64,000 nucleotides of DNA from Rhizodiscina lignyota (Eukaryota; Ascomycota; Dothideomycetes; Aulographales; Rhizodiscinaceae), in the NCBI GenBank assembly GCA_010015805.1, contig ML978123.1:310001-374000 (forward strand). Reading direction: 5' to 3'. Each line of letters begins with the position of its first letter. Within the stretch, counting starts at the first letter, position 1. Both the position numbers and the translations under genes were made by a program. The notes beneath the pieces were generated by a model that saw nothing but the letters and a program-made list of their open reading frames with translations, had not been told where the DNA came from and did no database searches. Below are positions 12,989 through 25,580 of the stretch, one piece after another.

Positions 12989-13511
12989 CTCGAATATCGA
13001 CGTAAGGGAAGTAGAGAGAAACCTAATTCATTGAGAAAGGGTTGAATGTGGTTTGAGGAAAGTGGTGTTTAAACGAAGCCAGGCAAGTCGAGTCCCGCGA
13101 ACTCGTCAAGTTCGTTCCTTCCTCATGTCGATGTTGTGGCAAAGGAGTTGTACTGTGCTGGTTAGAGACATGGAGTGTTAAGGCTCACGTTAGGGTTTTA
13201 ATATAGCGTGAGGAGATCACCACGAACAATAGCAGAGAAGAGTTAGAAAGGAGAATGTGCCGTGTCACATCATCTTTCGAGAACTTAATCTATAGTAACA
13301 AATGATGCCCTGACTCCCGAAAAGGACCCACTTTTCATGCAGGCAGTAAAGAGTAAGGGAAAGCCTGCTGTGAACCGGCAACACGTCTTCGCTCGTCCCC
13401 CCCATGAATTGCATCATCATAAACCATCAAGTGCATATGCTCATCCCCCAAAACCACATCCCCTCGTCATACGATCTAGGAATGCAAGAAAGAGATTGAG
13501 GAGTGAACCGT
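12989..13511. other. Intergenic region between the DUF7918-like gene and tef1
   Basis: This 523-bp stretch holds the promoter side of the DUF7918-like gene and the 3' flank of tef1 (both on the minus strand). A single TTAGGG-type motif occurs near 13190. I see no other gene. Confidence 0.5.
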
Positions 13512-15316
13512 CTATTTCTTGCTGGCCTTCTGGGCGGCCTTGGTGACCTTGCCACCAGCCTTGTCGGTCTTGACAACGCTCTTGATGACACCGACAGCAA
13601 CAGTCTGCCTCATGTCACGGACGGCGAAACGACCAAGAGGAGGATACTCAGTGAACGCCTCAACGCACATCGGCTTGGACGGAATCATCTTGACGATGGC
13701 AGCGTCACCAGACTTGATGAACTTGGGGTTGTTCTCGATGGACTTGCCAGTGCGGCGATCGATCTTCTCGAGGAGCTCAGAGAACTTGCAGGCAATGTGG
13801 GCGGTGTGGCAGTCGAGCACTGGAGCGTAACCAGCACCGACCTGGCCAGGGTGGTTCAGAACGATGACCTGGGCGTTGAAGGACTCAGCAGCCTTGGGTG
13901 GGTCGTTCTTGGAGTCACCAGCGACGTTGCCACGACGGATCTCCTTAACGGAGACGTTCTTGACGTTGAAGCCGACGTTGTCACCCGGGACACCCTCAAC
14001 AAGCTGCTCGTGGTGCATCTCGACGGACTTAACTTCAGTGGTGACGTTGGCGGGAGCGAAAGTGACGACCATACCGGCCTTGATGACACCGGTCTCGACA
14101 CGACCGACGGGCACAGTTCCAATACCACCGATCTTGTAAACGTCCTGGAGAGGGAGACGGAGGGGCTTGTCGGACGGGCGGGATGGAGGGTCGATGGCGT
14201 CGATGGCCTCGAGGAGGGTCTTGCCGGTGGACTTGGTCTTGGTCTCCTTCTCCCAGCCCTTGTACCACGGGCAGTTGCTGGACGGCTCAATCATGTTGTC
14301 GCCGTTGAAGCCGGAGATGGGGACGAAAGGAACAGTCTTGGGATTGTAGCCAACCTTCTTGATGAAGTTGGACGTCTCCTTGATGATCTCGTTGAAGCGC
14401 TCCTCAGACCACTTGGTGGTGTCCATCTTGTTGATGGCGACGATGAGCTGCTTGACACCGAGAGTGTAGGCAAGGAGGGCGTGCTCGCGAGTCTGGCCAT
14501 CCTTGGAGATACCAGCCTCGAACTCACCAGTGCCGGCAGCAATGATGAGAACAGCGCAGTCGGCCTGGGAGGTACCAGTGATCATGTTCTTGATGAAATC
14601 TCGGTGACCGGGGGCGTCTAGAACACCAAGTCAGACAGCAAATCTTGTAAAGTCGATGGCTGGACTTACCGATGACAGTAACGTAGTATCTCGGGGTTTC
14701 GAACTTCCACAGAGCGATATCGATGGTGATACCACGCTCACGCTCGGCCTTCAGCTTGTCGAGCACCCAAGCATACTTGAAGGAGCCCTTGCCAAGTTCG
14801 GCGGCTTCCTGTAGAGATTGTTAGCATCTTTGCGACGATAGCGCTGCGAAATTGTGCGTTGTTGCGCCAAAACAGACACTCCGAAAAATTTTGCGCGTGG
14901 TGTTTGGGTTGTGCGATGCGTCATGGTGTCAGGCTTGGCGCTGCCACACTGAAGCTGCCCCGCGGCCCCCGCCAGGCGAAAATGCTGATAAGAGAAATTT
15001 TTGAAACAGCCTCAACGGCATCAAAAGCAGATGTTCTTACCTTCTCGAACTTCTCAATAGTACGCTTGTCGATACCGCCGCACTTGTAGATCAAGTCTGC
15101 CAGTTTGTGAGTATGCGCGGTTCAGAGGGGTGGGAAGGTGTGCTTACGACCGGTGGTCGTCGACTTGCCAGAGTCGACGTGGCCGATGACAACGACGTTA
15201 ATGTGAGTCTTTTCCTTACTGAGTGAAGCTGTTAGTAAAGAGTTCAAGATGATGGAGTGACGCGCTGTTGAGGTCTTTGTAATGGCTTGGTGGTGTTTTC
15301 TTAAGACTCACCCCAT
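13512..15316 (-). CDS. tef1: Translation elongation factor 1-alpha (eEF1A)
   Basis: Five coding exons (15316-15312, 15218-15148, 15096-15041, 14808-14670, 14617-13512) give 458 aa, the expected length. Introns are 93, 51, 232 and 52 nt. The first coding exon is only 5 nt (ATGGG), and splicing continues as [19 protein letters not shown]. The GTPase motifs are G1 GHVDSGKS, G3 DAPGHRDF (created by the last splice) and G4 NKMD. The C-terminal barrels are complete and end AAQKASKK. The protein delivers aminoacyl-tRNA to the ribosome. The upstream minus-strand sequence has an acceptor-like CTAACAACCCGCAG near 15378-15392, suggesting a further intron in the 5' UTR; that is an inference. Codon use is strongly biased to C-ending codons, as expected for a highly expressed gene. 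Confidence 0.98.
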
Positions 15317-16381
15317 TGTGATGGATTTTTGTCGGAATTTGGGATTTGTGGGAGTGTGAAATGAGGGTTTTGAGTTTCTGCGGGTTGTTAGAAGAGTGCT
15401 CAAGCGAGTCTATCTTGGAAATACTGACTCTGTGAAAGTGCCAGATAATACCGCTTGATGGATATTGGTGTAGCGACGAAGAAGGAAAGTTGGAGGATGG
15501 CGGGCGTAGAGGGGTTTAAGTCTGAGATTTCTGAGGATGCTTGGCGGCGCTAGTAGGGATCCGAGGGTGCTGAGAATTAACACGTCCAAGATACCCAGAG
15601 CCTCACGTTGGTGGGCGGGAAACTCGCGGTTCTAGCCTATGCCTGGCATGGATCCTGATCCAGTCATCTTCCTCACCGCCTGATTCTTTTACACTGCTAT
15701 TGCAGAATTTGCAGATCGCCTCGCCACAGATGAGCTGCTCGATACAGCAATCCCTGCTATCCCATGGGGCGAAAGCCGAGAGAATTTCGAGATACTACAT
15801 GCACATCTGAGGCGTTTAGAAGAATATTGCCTTCAAGTTGTAACGAGAATCTTCTCGAGAAGCCTTTTGATTCTATCTTCATGCCCAACTTGCCTCGCTA
15901 TGACGCATCTCGGGCAGAGGTTGCGGTGTCCCAAAGAGTACTCGGGGCCCCATCACATGTTACACATGGCCAAGGCAAGCGCCAGACCCATACTCATATA
16001 TTGACTCAATCTGTGAACCAAAACAAAATGGAAGAGATAAGCTCAGACTTGACTCCATCGCTGCAAAATGCTTCAGAGAAACGCTGGGTAAATATGAGAG
16101 CGGAGTTAGCGGTTTTATCTCCGTATCCCAAATGGCGTATGAAGGAGCTGGTTGCCTGTGAACGTATCAGACCTACAACGACATCTCTTTTCCGCGACGA
16201 CGAGGAGCAAATCTTCTAAGGCAGAGTTGGCAAACTGCTCTTTGATAACGTCGAACGTAAACTCCCCAATGTGCGGAAGCTTCCTGGAGGTGCTGAAGCA
16301 ACTGATAGAGTAGCTCCGTAGACCGCGGGAAACTAGCTCTTCCGTAGACTAACCACTTGCTAGGCGGCTGGGGAGCAAATG
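15317..16381. other. tef1 promoter region and otherwise unassigned sequence
   Basis: This is about 1.07 kb between tef1 (start 15316) and the 3' end of sls1. The proximal 250 bp should contain the tef1 promoter and a possible 5' UTR intron. An open frame of 151 codons at 15764-16219 (plus) has no recognisable domain and unremarkable composition; I treat it as unsupported. I see no RNA gene or repeat. Confidence 0.4.
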
Positions 16382-18963
16382 CTATGAATGTGAACTCTCC
16401 GTGCCTTTCATATCTTCTAGTGAGCCACTCGCTGCCCGTGCATTCAAATATGCCAACTCCACCGCAGCGTCAAAGAACTTCCGACTGTCGTCCGGCATGT
16501 GCGTCTTCTTGATTTCCTCTAGGATAGCAGGCGAACATTCCAGCACAACTTCTGACCGTCTCCCGCCTGTTCTGCCCCCCTCTACCATGATATATTGAAG
16601 CGGGAAGCCGTGAAACTCGAAGTGCGCCGTCTGCTTATGTTCCACGCCAGCAAAGAGGTATGGGACCTGCTCTTTGTAGCCGGCGTCCCATTCGTGCTGC
16701 GGATTCGGGATTCGGCTGGTGTCGAGGCGCCTGCGTAGAGAGAGTGGGACATGCAAACCCACAGATTCTGGAGCGCGTAGAACTTCCCCGGCTGCGATTG
16801 AATCTTCGATGGCTGTGATGAAAGGTCGCAGTGTCGCTCGTTTAAGCATTAGGCTCACACGTTTCGTAAATCGCACATCTGATGGGATGCCGCGAAGAGA
16901 GACATCGAAGTTGTCGTTCATTAGTTCAGCGGACACGTCAGCGAAGCGTGGCGTTTCATCCAGCTGTGTAGAGGCAAAGTTGACCTGAACGGTTGGGAAG
17001 CGCTCGGGCCTGAATCCCTCCTGCGAGACCTCTGCCCATGGCGACGGAATATAATGAAAGATGAGTTCTCTAGTCGATGGTCGCTCGATCTCTCTGCCGC
17101 TGTCTCGCTGATGGTCCTCGAGGAAGGACAGAAGACGAAACTGATAAGGCACCGACTGGAGAAATTGGCTGTGGATGCCGTGAATTTGTGATGTTTCCGT
17201 ACTTGATCCAGGTCCAGAAGGGGAATTGCGTAGAGTAACGGCTCTGCCTAGACGAGCGGATACTACTGTGTCGGGAGAGTTCTCCCACTCTTTCCATGCA
17301 GAGAACGGATCCACCTTCGAAGGTTTCTCATATGAGCACTCGGACATCAGCAAGTCGTGAAAGCGCGTTAGATCTTCGGAATCCAGTGTTGCCCGATCCT
17401 TCAGCAATTGAGGATCTGGACGTTCGACACCAGTACTCTGCATCGCATCCCGATATTCCCACTCTCGTGCGTAATAAGGTAGAAATTCCCGTTCTATCGC
17501 CATTTTGGGAAGGTCGACTGTGGGCTCCCCTGTGTGAACAAGTTCGTTCATAACTGTACCACGATGCAAAGGGAGTAAGTTCAGGATTGCTCGACGGGCA
17601 TCTTGCATATCTGTTTCGGAAAGACCGTATATAGTTATCTTCCCAAATTAGTAAGAACTCTGTGAGTGTAGTAGTTAGAGCTTACCTTGCCGGCTAATTG
17701 CTTTGAAGAAGTGAAAGATGCCCGAAATGGTGCAATAGCGTTTCTAATTTTGCTGTTGGAGAGGGTGTCGGGTAGGAAATCCTTATACGCTTCCAGCCAT
17801 TTGGAGGCCAAATGGATACTCAACGTCTCTGTGGCAGCATTCGCAAGAATGCTCTCGATCTCGTCGGCTGCGGCTTGGGCAGCCTTGCGGGACCCGTTGA
17901 TTCGCAAAACGGTGAGATTTGGATCACGAGCCGAGTCGATATAAACTTGGTGCCTTTCAGATATCTCATTCGGAATAGTAGGAGCCTCTGAATGGTCTGT
18001 TAGTCTAGTCTTTGAGACCAGTAGCGCCAACATACCGCCAGCATTCAGCAGCTCCAACTGCCACCGCTGTCCTCTAAGCTCCAATTGTCCAAACTCATTT
18101 TCCACTTCAATGTTCCAGTATGAGCGAAGCACCACGTCTACGAGGACTGCCTTTTTAGATAACAACATCTTTTCCTTTCCGGTGTCTTCTAGGGGGAGTC
18201 GATGCGTCCAAGACGAGCGCCCTGGAACCCACTGTGACCTTACGATACGAAGCTCTTTCTTGTTAGCTCGACTTGCCGCATGAGTATCTTTTCCCCTGCT
18301 TGTTTTCTTTTGAATGTAGGTCGTATAGCCTAGTAGTTGTTTGGCGGAATAGCTCTCGAATATCTTAGAGCGAAGCGTGACATACTCCGCCCAGGACAAC
18401 GTCTTTGAGCTTGCAACGTCTCTAGGAGACATTTGCGATCGCAGGGTATCCAAATGCTTATTGACGGCATCTTGTGAGGGTGCTGTTGTATCATCCTTAA
18501 TCGACCTCAAAATCTCCTCGGTACTGACAGATGCATGGTCATCTTTTGCGCCAACAGTCGAAGGCTCTGAATCTGTTCTATTTCCTTTCTCTTGTTTCTG
18601 TGGCTCATCAAAATCCGCCTCCTTAAGTACAATTATCTCAGATGGCTCCCCGAGCGATTCTATGTCCAACGGCGCAGAATCCTCGACCACCTCCTTTCCC
18701 CTGCGGCCGCGTATTCTCCCATGAGGATATAGAACTTTGAACTTCTTTGTAAATGATGATCGATGAATTGTGGCTTTTGTCTCTAATACATCTTGTCGTT
18801 CGGCACTATCGTTGTGGTATGCGGTGGTGGAGAAGAGGGAATTGTGGCTCGAGACTCGAAATCGTTTGGGATGCGTCTTCGATGCAGCGAGAGTGCGGCG
18901 CCATATTCGAAACTGGCATTGGAGGCAGATGCTTGCACCTAGTGAGCGAGGTGCATTTAGCAT
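16382..18963 (-). CDS. sls1: Sls1-like mitochondrial inner-membrane protein
   Basis: Three exons (18963-18036, 17987-17686, 17638-16382) give about 828 aa. The introns are 48 nt (17988-18035) and 47 nt (17639-17685). The second splice uses the acceptor GGGAAG after a TACTAAT branch point and joins QLAGK to ITIYGLSETDMQDARRAIL. The N-terminus is rich in Arg/Ser with few acidic residues, like a mitochondrial targeting sequence. It is followed by KFKVLYPHGRIRGRRG and a SLGEPSEIIVLKEADF block typical of fungal SLS1 proteins. In yeast, Sls1 is an inner-membrane protein that couples mitochondrial transcripts to translation. The 48-nt intron is a multiple of three and has no stop, so its retention would add 16 residues in frame. 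Confidence 0.82.
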
Positions 18964-19173
18964 GTAGGACGACGTGTTGGCTGCTCAATCGGACCTTGCA
19001 TAGGGGAGAAAAGAGCTCGCGTGTCTCGGGAAGAAAATGTCGCGTCCTTCGCGAAGTCACAAGACCAGCTCCAGCATAATTATAATGAGAACTTGGCTCT
19101 CTGGACGAAAAGCAAACATATACGTGAAATGATAAATGGGAGTAGATGGGTTCATAAAATTATATTTGAATTT

Positions 19174-20390
19174 CTATGTAACTGCTGGTAGTCTCCAGCT
19201 CTTCAAGTCCTCTCTGACATCAAACTCATCAACTTCTTGCTGCGGCTTGTTTCTCATCTTCTTCGCCTCGACCTCCATTTGTCTCGCTTGCTGATCCAGA
19301 CTGCCTCTTCCATGCGCAGTCCCAGGCCTACTAGTCGGAGGTGGCAGATGGATGTGCCCTTCCCTTGAATGCGTCTTTCTGTGTCCTGCGCTCTGGAAGA
19401 ATTGCATGTTGCGCTTGCTCTGGTCCGTCAGTCGAGAGTCAGTGTCGCTAGAGCCGCCATTCTCGTCGCCCAATGTAGGTTTAAGAGTCATATCGGCGTC
19501 CTGCACGTCACTTTGCTCCTTGTTGCCCCATCCATCGCCTCCGGCGAAGATGTCCTCTATCGCGAGGTCTGCCCGTAGCTCCCCGGCATCGAAAGATGTG
19601 AGGTCCGCTGCCAATGTGCGCCTGTACAGATCCTGCATCTCCCCATTCTCCCTCGACTTGCTACTCAGAGACGGAATATGTCCCACATCATCCGACTCGC
19701 CCTGCTCACCGGCCATGATACCCGCTATGTTGCCGAATACCGGCGCAGTCTTGAGCGGCGGCGCAATGAAGTTCCTGTCCCCTTCTAGTTGCTTCATAAA
19801 CAGCGTGACCTTTAGCGTGCTGTTGATCTTGCTATCCTGCATCAAGTATCTCCTGCATACGGCCTCTTCGCCCTCTGTCTCGCTCGGCTCAACGTACTCG
19901 GCTAGATTGAGCTTCATGTAGCCCAGTACCACCCGCTGATCTTTAGCACCTGCGCCGTATTCTTGGACGACTTCGAATGTTATATAGGTCTCTTGCAGCA
20001 TGTTGTTCTTGTCCACGGTCAATCGTATTGGTACATGGATGTCATAGTCATAGACGACCTTGTGCTCCTTGATGCTGCATTTCGCCGTTCGACCACGATG
20101 CTCTGCGGCGGTTGAGTGAGGAAGGTGCCATTTCACGAAGGAGGAACCGGAGACGAGAGGTACATTGTTGAGGTCTATTATCTGTTCATATTCATGAGCT
20201 TCAATTCGTTCATCCTCGTATTAAAATATGAGAAAGTACCTTAAGGTGCAAGTCGAACTTTGGCTACAGTCCATCATCAGTAAGTACATAGTCGTACGAA
20301 TCAGCCATGCAAACTTACCCTTCGAGCTTTCGGTACTACAGCTCTCGTTAGCGATCCGGAGCTAATACGGGCTGCTCTATGCAGCGCCAT
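19174..20390 (-). CDS. NT-C2 (EEIG1/EHBP1 N-terminal type C2) domain protein
   Basis: Three exons are 20390-20319 (24 codons), 20263-20240 (8 codons) and 20181-19174, with introns of 55 and 58 nt; the product is about 367 aa. Splicing gives VVPKARRPKFDLHLKIIDLNNVPLVSGSSFVKWHLPHS, the start of an NT-C2 domain spanning about residues 20-150. The domain includes HRGRTAKCSIKEHKVVYDYD, VLGYMKLNLAEYV and KINSTLKVTLFMKQLEG. NT-C2 domains are membrane- or partner-binding C2 folds found in EEIG1, EHBP1 and fungal homologues. The C-terminal half is low-complexity and likely disordered. The middle exon of 24 nt would be missed by most gene finders. It is divergent with tad1. Confidence 0.88.
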
Positions 20391-20756
20391 TCGGCGGAAT
20401 GAGGCTCTTTACCGAAGGCGTTCTGCATTTTGCCGTTTGATATGATAGAGCGAGGCGGACTTTATACGGTATCTAGGCTTTATCCAGGGAGGGCAAGCGC
20501 AGCTGATAGTCGGGAGCGCAAAGGTAAGCGCAAAGTGGATCCTGTGCGATGGGTAACGGACGCAAGGGCTTGCGAATTGGCGCGTTTGAGAGGATCGTGA
20601 GGGTGGGTGGTGGAGGTTTAGCACGTACCGGTATCTGGAACGCCAGGGCCCCTAGCACACGGGTTCACATGTGCCCGCTATCTCAGCACGTTCTTGGAGG
20701 TCTTCTTTCCATTGCGCAATGTCCTCTACTTTGTAACGCAACAAGCAAACGGGCTT
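20391..20756. promoter_or_regulatory. Divergent promoter region (NT-C2 gene / tad1)
   Basis: This 366-bp interval separates two divergent starts and probably carries both promoters. In-frame sequence upstream of the tad1 ATG (from about 20694) is open but has no ATG. No specific site was recognised. Confidence 0.45.
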
Positions 20757-22081
20757 ATGAAGGACGATTATGCTGCAAAATCCACCAGCATCAGGCCGGA
20801 TGACATTGCAAACTGCGTTCTTGCGGCGTTCGAGGCACTTCCACCAAAATTCAAGCCGCGGGAGCGAGCTCAAGGAAAGAGAGAATGGGTACCACTGAGC
20901 GGCATTGTGCTGTCCAGCGAATTGGAGCCATTGACATGCGTCGCACTTGCGTAGGCATCTCATTGTTTCACCTCAGGGGCAAGAGACAATGCTAACACTT
21001 CTATAGCACGGGGATGAAATGTCTCCCTCGAGACAAGATGCAAATGGCAAATGGCACCACGCTCCACGACTGGCATGCTGAAGTACTCACCATACGAGCA
21101 TTCAATCGCTTCTTGATTGATGAATGTTTGAATGTGGCAGATGGTAATTCATCTCCCTGGATTATGCGCTCTCCGGACGCAGAACTGCAGCCATTCACCA
21201 TCAAAGATGATATTCGCATCCATATGTACTGCTCGGAATGTCCTTGCGGTGACGCGAGCATGGAGCTCATCATGAACGAGCAAGAAGACGCAACGCCATG
21301 GACATATCTATCTCCAGTAGTACCTGAAGAGACCAATGTGATACCACTTCATGGAAGAGGATATTTCTCGGAGCTAGGCATTGTCAGAACCAAACCATGT
21401 CAGTAAGATCTCTTTCCTGCTTGCGAGATGCTGACATGCCCAGCGAGACCTGACGCTCCAGTCACACTCAGCAAATCCTGCACGGACAAACTCGCATTGA
21501 AGCAGTGTACTTCGCTCTTGAACAGTATAGCTTCCTTGTTGATTGCGCCTCGTCAGGCCTACTTGAACTCCTTAGTCATTCCAGAGTCCCAGTACGTGCC
21601 AACCGCTATAGAGCGAGCATTTGGGCTCAATGGTCGTATGAAATCTATCACCCCTCAGATCACCTGTGAATGGACTGAAGCGTATGGATATAAGCCATTC
21701 AACGTCATCACTACGAGTCGAGAGTTTCAATTCTCCAAGCGAGCAGCATGTCCTGGTAATGATCGCATCGCTAGCAATCTCAGCGCTGTATGGACTCCGT
21801 ACTTTGAAGAAGTCCTTATCGGAGGCGTCCAGCAAGGTCGAAAGCAGTTCGATTCTATTGGGGGTAGCAGGACTTGTCGAAAGTCCCTGTGGAAGGCTGT
21901 CGTAAACGTTCTCGACAAGGCCGAGGAAGTGCCTCACTTCGAAGCAAAAGCGGAGATGAACTATGCCAATGCTAAAGCAAACAGCGCTCTGGATTGCAGA
22001 CGAAAGGTGAAGGAAGACGTTAGAAGATATGTCCTGAAAGGATGGGCAAGAAATGCAGGTGATGATAGCTTTGGTTTATGA
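20757..22081 (+). CDS. tad1: tRNA-specific adenosine deaminase 1 (Tad1/ADAT1)
   Basis: Three exons (20757-20950, 21007-21398, 21444-22081) are separated by introns of 56 and 45 nt, giving about 407 aa. The first splice joins LTCVALA to TGMKCLPRDKM; the second uses a GTCAGT donor and yields RTKPSRPDAPVTLSKSC, matching the family. Zinc and catalytic residues are clear: the HAE motif in LHDWHAEVLTIRAF, and two cysteine ligands (SECPCGDASM and the Cys in the SCTDKLALKQC region). ADAT1-type enzymes deaminate A37 to inosine in eukaryotic tRNA-Ala. The start is set at 20757 because it is the first in-frame ATG before the conserved IANCVLAAFEALPPKFKPR helix. Confidence 0.93.
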
Positions 22082-22909
22082 GACGAGGGCCCACCTTGAG
22101 ATAAGACTAGTCTCAGGAGGGCCAATTCAAGATGGACCTCATATCTACGCATCCATTCTCTAGCCTCGATGTTGGCCTGATTGCCACTTTCTCTATTCTG
22201 GCATGATCATGGCATATAAACAACTGATAGGTCGAGAAATACGCCTAAGGCTCTCCTCCCATTGACGATGCAAAGGACTCCAGGATGCTTCCGCCTAGAA
22301 TAGCGATGCTGAAGAGTCTTCGTGAAGTGACGTATTCCGATTATATTTAATTCTTATCTGTTCCACATCGAAATGAACGTGAATAGCCTTTATCTTTTTG
22401 TATCCAGTGGGAGAGCTATCGCATTCTTCCCAATCGATGCTAGCGCTGTATCAGTGCTCAAGGCGCAGCGGGGTTTCATCGTCTCACCGAACCGCCACAC
22501 CATACGCAAAATTCGTCTCGAAGCTGCTCTCGATCTTTAATCTACGATTCTTTCGGGCTTCGACCCGTCATTCCGCCCAGTTTGACAGATAGAGCGATTT
22601 GCCAACGGATATGCATGCCGGTCATATGGTGATCCTTGCTCTGACGAATCGGCTATGACGAAATAGTCCATCTCAACCCCATCATGTTCCCCAAGACCTA
22701 AAACGGTGCTCAGGAGTGGGTCGGCTCGGCACCTTCTGCAGCTAAATAGCTAGAGAACCTCTCCGCTCTTTTCAACACCTCTAGCCCCGTCAATTCGCCC
22801 CGTCACAGCCTTCAATGGCACTAGAGTTCAGTTTTCGTAGTCTCGCGCACTTCATCTGATTAGTTTTTCCATCGTGTTCATCTCATCCAGACCACAGGAA
22901 AGCCTCGCG
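22082..22909. other. Intergenic region upstream of the bor1-like gene
   Basis: This is about 830 bp between tad1 and the Bor1-like gene. It should contain the promoter and 5' UTR of the transporter. Pyrimidine-rich sequence precedes the start codon. No gene or repeat is visible. Confidence 0.5.
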
Positions 22910-25149
22910 ATGGCTTCGACAACCGAGACCTACACGCTCCCCTCCACACCGCATCCTAGTAGACAGACTCGCGGTGAGTCTTCTTACCGACCGAAGAAGG
23001 CATGGCAGTCGCGCTTGTCGTTCCTGCGATCGAAGCAGCCGACGGGTAGCGAAGAACAACTGAGCCGCTCCAATACGCGCCAGAGCACGGCGTCCTCGCG
23101 CAAAGATGAATGGTGGAGGATACACTACTTCCAGGGCATGATCAATGACATTCGGCGCAGGGCGCCGTTCTACTGGAGCGATTGGAAAGATGCTTGGGAC
23201 TATCGCGTCGTCCCCGCGACTGTGTATATGTACTTTGCGAAGTATGTATTTGATATTGATATTGCAATTCTACTACGAGTCATTTACCATTTGAACTTGT
23301 ATCTCTTCATGCGCGCATGGCTCTTTGTTCCAGCAAGCGTGATGCTCGACTATGCATGTCTTATGGACTCATACTAAGCCTCGGCCAGTATTCTCCCTGC
23401 GCTCGCTTTCTCACTTGATATGTTCGCAAAGACCAAGATGAGCTTTGGCGTCAATGAGGTACTCCTCGCATCGGTCCTTGGATCCGTTGTATTTTCTATT
23501 GCAGCGGCTCAACCACTCGTCATAGTCGGCGTAACTGGTGAGTTGTTCCCAATACCATGTCTGCAACTTTATTGTACTAATGCTACGTTAGGTCCCATTA
23601 CTGTCTTCAATTACACTGTTTATGACATAATAGTACCCCGAGGTACAAACTACTTTTCCTTCATGTGCTGGATCGGACTGTGAGTATATCTCACCAACCT
23701 ACACGAGGTTTCGCTGACACTCGATGTAGCTGGTCGCTGGTAATGCACTGGTTCCTCGCTATTACGAACGCTTGCAACGGCCTTAAATACGTGACTCGTT
23801 TCTCCTGCGATACATTCGGCTTCTACGTCGCCTTCATCTACCTCCAAAAAGGCATTCAAGTCTTAACGCGCCAATGGTCAACGGGCGATGCATCCGCGTA
23901 CCTGTCTATCATGATCGCCCTGCTCGTCCTCGGCGTGGCGTACATCGGTGGAGTCATCGGCAACAGCATCCTCTTCCATCGTATCATACGCAAGTTTATT
24001 GAAGACTACGCCACCCCGCTCACGGTTATCTTCTTCACGGGCTTTGTACACATCGGCAAGATGCGCGACATCGAATTGCAAAAGTTGCCCGTCAGCAAGG
24101 CCTTCTTTCCAACCACTGACCGCGGCTGGTTCATCGACTTCTGGCATATCGACGTCGGTGATGTCTTCATCGCCATTCCCTTCGCCATCTTGCTCACCAT
24201 CCTCTTCTACTTCGACCACAATGTCTCCTCGCTCATCGCGCAAGGCACGGAATTCCCACTCCGCAAGCCCGCCGGTTTCCACTGGGATTTGTTCCTGCTC
24301 GGTTTGACTACTGGCGTTGCTGGCCTCCTCGGCATCCCCTTCCCCAATGGCCTCATTCCCCAGGCGCCCTTTCATACCAACGCTCTCTGCGTCACGCGTA
24401 TTGTGTCCGACGACGATGAGAGCGAGGCCAAAGGCCATACCCGCCGGGTCGTTGATCATGTCGTCGAGCAGCGAGTTTCAAATCTCGCACAGGGTCTGTT
24501 GACACTAGGCACGATGACGGGCCCACTGCTTATTGTGCTGCATCTCATTCCACAGGGCGTCCTGGCAGGTCTCTTCTTCGTCATGGGAATCCAAGCGCTC
24601 GAGGCAAACGGCATCACGCAGAAGCTTGTGTTCCTATGCAAGGACAAGGCGCTCACGCCCGGCTCGGATCCGCTCAAACGCATCGAAAGAAGGCAGGCTA
24701 TCTGGTATTTCGTTGCACTTGAGTTGTTTGGATTTGGTGCGACGTTTGCTATCACGCAGACTATCGCGGCCATTGGATTCCCGATCATCATTCTGGCGCT
24801 CGTTCCCGTACGAACATGGCTGCTGCCGTACTACTTTACGCAGGCGGAGCTGAACGTGCTGGATGCGCCAACGGCGAGTAAATTCACGATGGAGAGCGTG
24901 GGCGGAGTGCATGGGGACCTCGAGATACCGGTAGTGGGAGAAGGAGGTGAGAATGAGGGAAGGAGTAGTTTAGAAGATGGTGATGAGGCAGAGAGAGGTG
25001 AAGTAGGTAAGAAGAACGATCTTGAGCCAAGCAGTTCGATGCCAAATCGCGGTGCGGCACTGAGGAGGACAAGTCTTTTAAGTGAGAGGGAGGGCATGGA
25101 GTTGAAGAGCTTGAGGACAAGAAGTAGGAGTAATGTGAGACCAGAGTAG
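22910..25149 (+). CDS. bor1: Bor1-like anion exchanger (SLC4/HCO3- transporter family)
   Basis: Four exons (22910-23241, 23389-23537, 23592-23679, 23730-25149) are separated by introns of 147, 54 and 50 nt, giving about 662 aa. Splices produce VYMYFANILPALAFSLDMFAKTK, IVGVTGPITVFNYTVY and CWIGLWSLVMHWFLAITNACN. These are the conserved first transmembrane helices of SLC4-type transporters. Downstream are LLGIPFPNGLIPQAPFHTNALC and MGIQALEANGITQKL, both family signatures. Fungal Bor1 exports borate at the plasma membrane. The cytosolic N-terminus is Ser/Arg-rich and the C-terminal tail is charged, acidic then basic. The first intron (147 nt) is the longest here and contains an open stretch that could be mistaken for coding. 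Confidence 0.93.
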
Positions 25150-25294
25150 AGGAGTGGGGCTGGACATGTGATTAAAGAAAGTGATTAGACGTATCAGGAA
25201 TAAGATTCTTTCGGTTAGGGCCGAAAGATGGAGGCAATATCAATACACATGTAGAAGCGCAGCAAATAATCCTAACGTATTTTACCGTGTTCTT

Positions 25295-25580
25295 GGTCAC
25301 CCATTCGAGTTCAGAACCAGATTGTCAACCAATCGACCACCACAGCACGAATACGATATACACAAGCGTAAATTTAATTTACGAGAACAAGAAAAATTCC
25401 TTGATATAGAAAAAAATATAACTAAAAGTAAAAATTTTGGTCACCCACCATTCTGAAAGCCACAGCTCTAACAATCGACCACCACACCGCCGATATGACA
25501 TAGACAAGCTTAAATCTGATATATATGAATAAGAAATGATTTATCTTGATATAGGAAAAAAAAAAGGGCAAAAGTAAAGG
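25295..25580. repeat. Degenerate tandem duplication, period about 144 bp
   Basis: Two imperfect copies begin GGTCACCC at 25295 and 25439. Shared blocks in order are GGTCACCCA, the Ser/Asn-type CAATCGACCACCACA (25330s and 25472s), a YDI-coding stretch (CGATATA / CGATATGAC), CTTGATATAG and an A-rich run followed by AAAGTAAA. Read as protein, both copies resemble one another (NRPPQHEYDIHKRKFNLREQ versus NRPPHRRYDIDKLKSDIYE) in different frames. Copy 2 contains stops. The protein-level similarity suggests the decay of a coding repeat. Both copies are AT-rich compared with the flanking genes. Confidence 0.6.

Noticed and set aside
13503-14621. A 372-codon open frame on the plus strand
   Set aside because: It is the antisense of the tef1 coding region, an artefact of strong C-ending codon bias. 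The frame shows no family pattern, while the minus strand encodes a complete eEF1A.
15764-16219. A 151-codon open frame upstream of tef1
   Set aside because: It has no recognisable domain, biased composition or splice partner, and it overlaps the region expected to hold promoter sequence.
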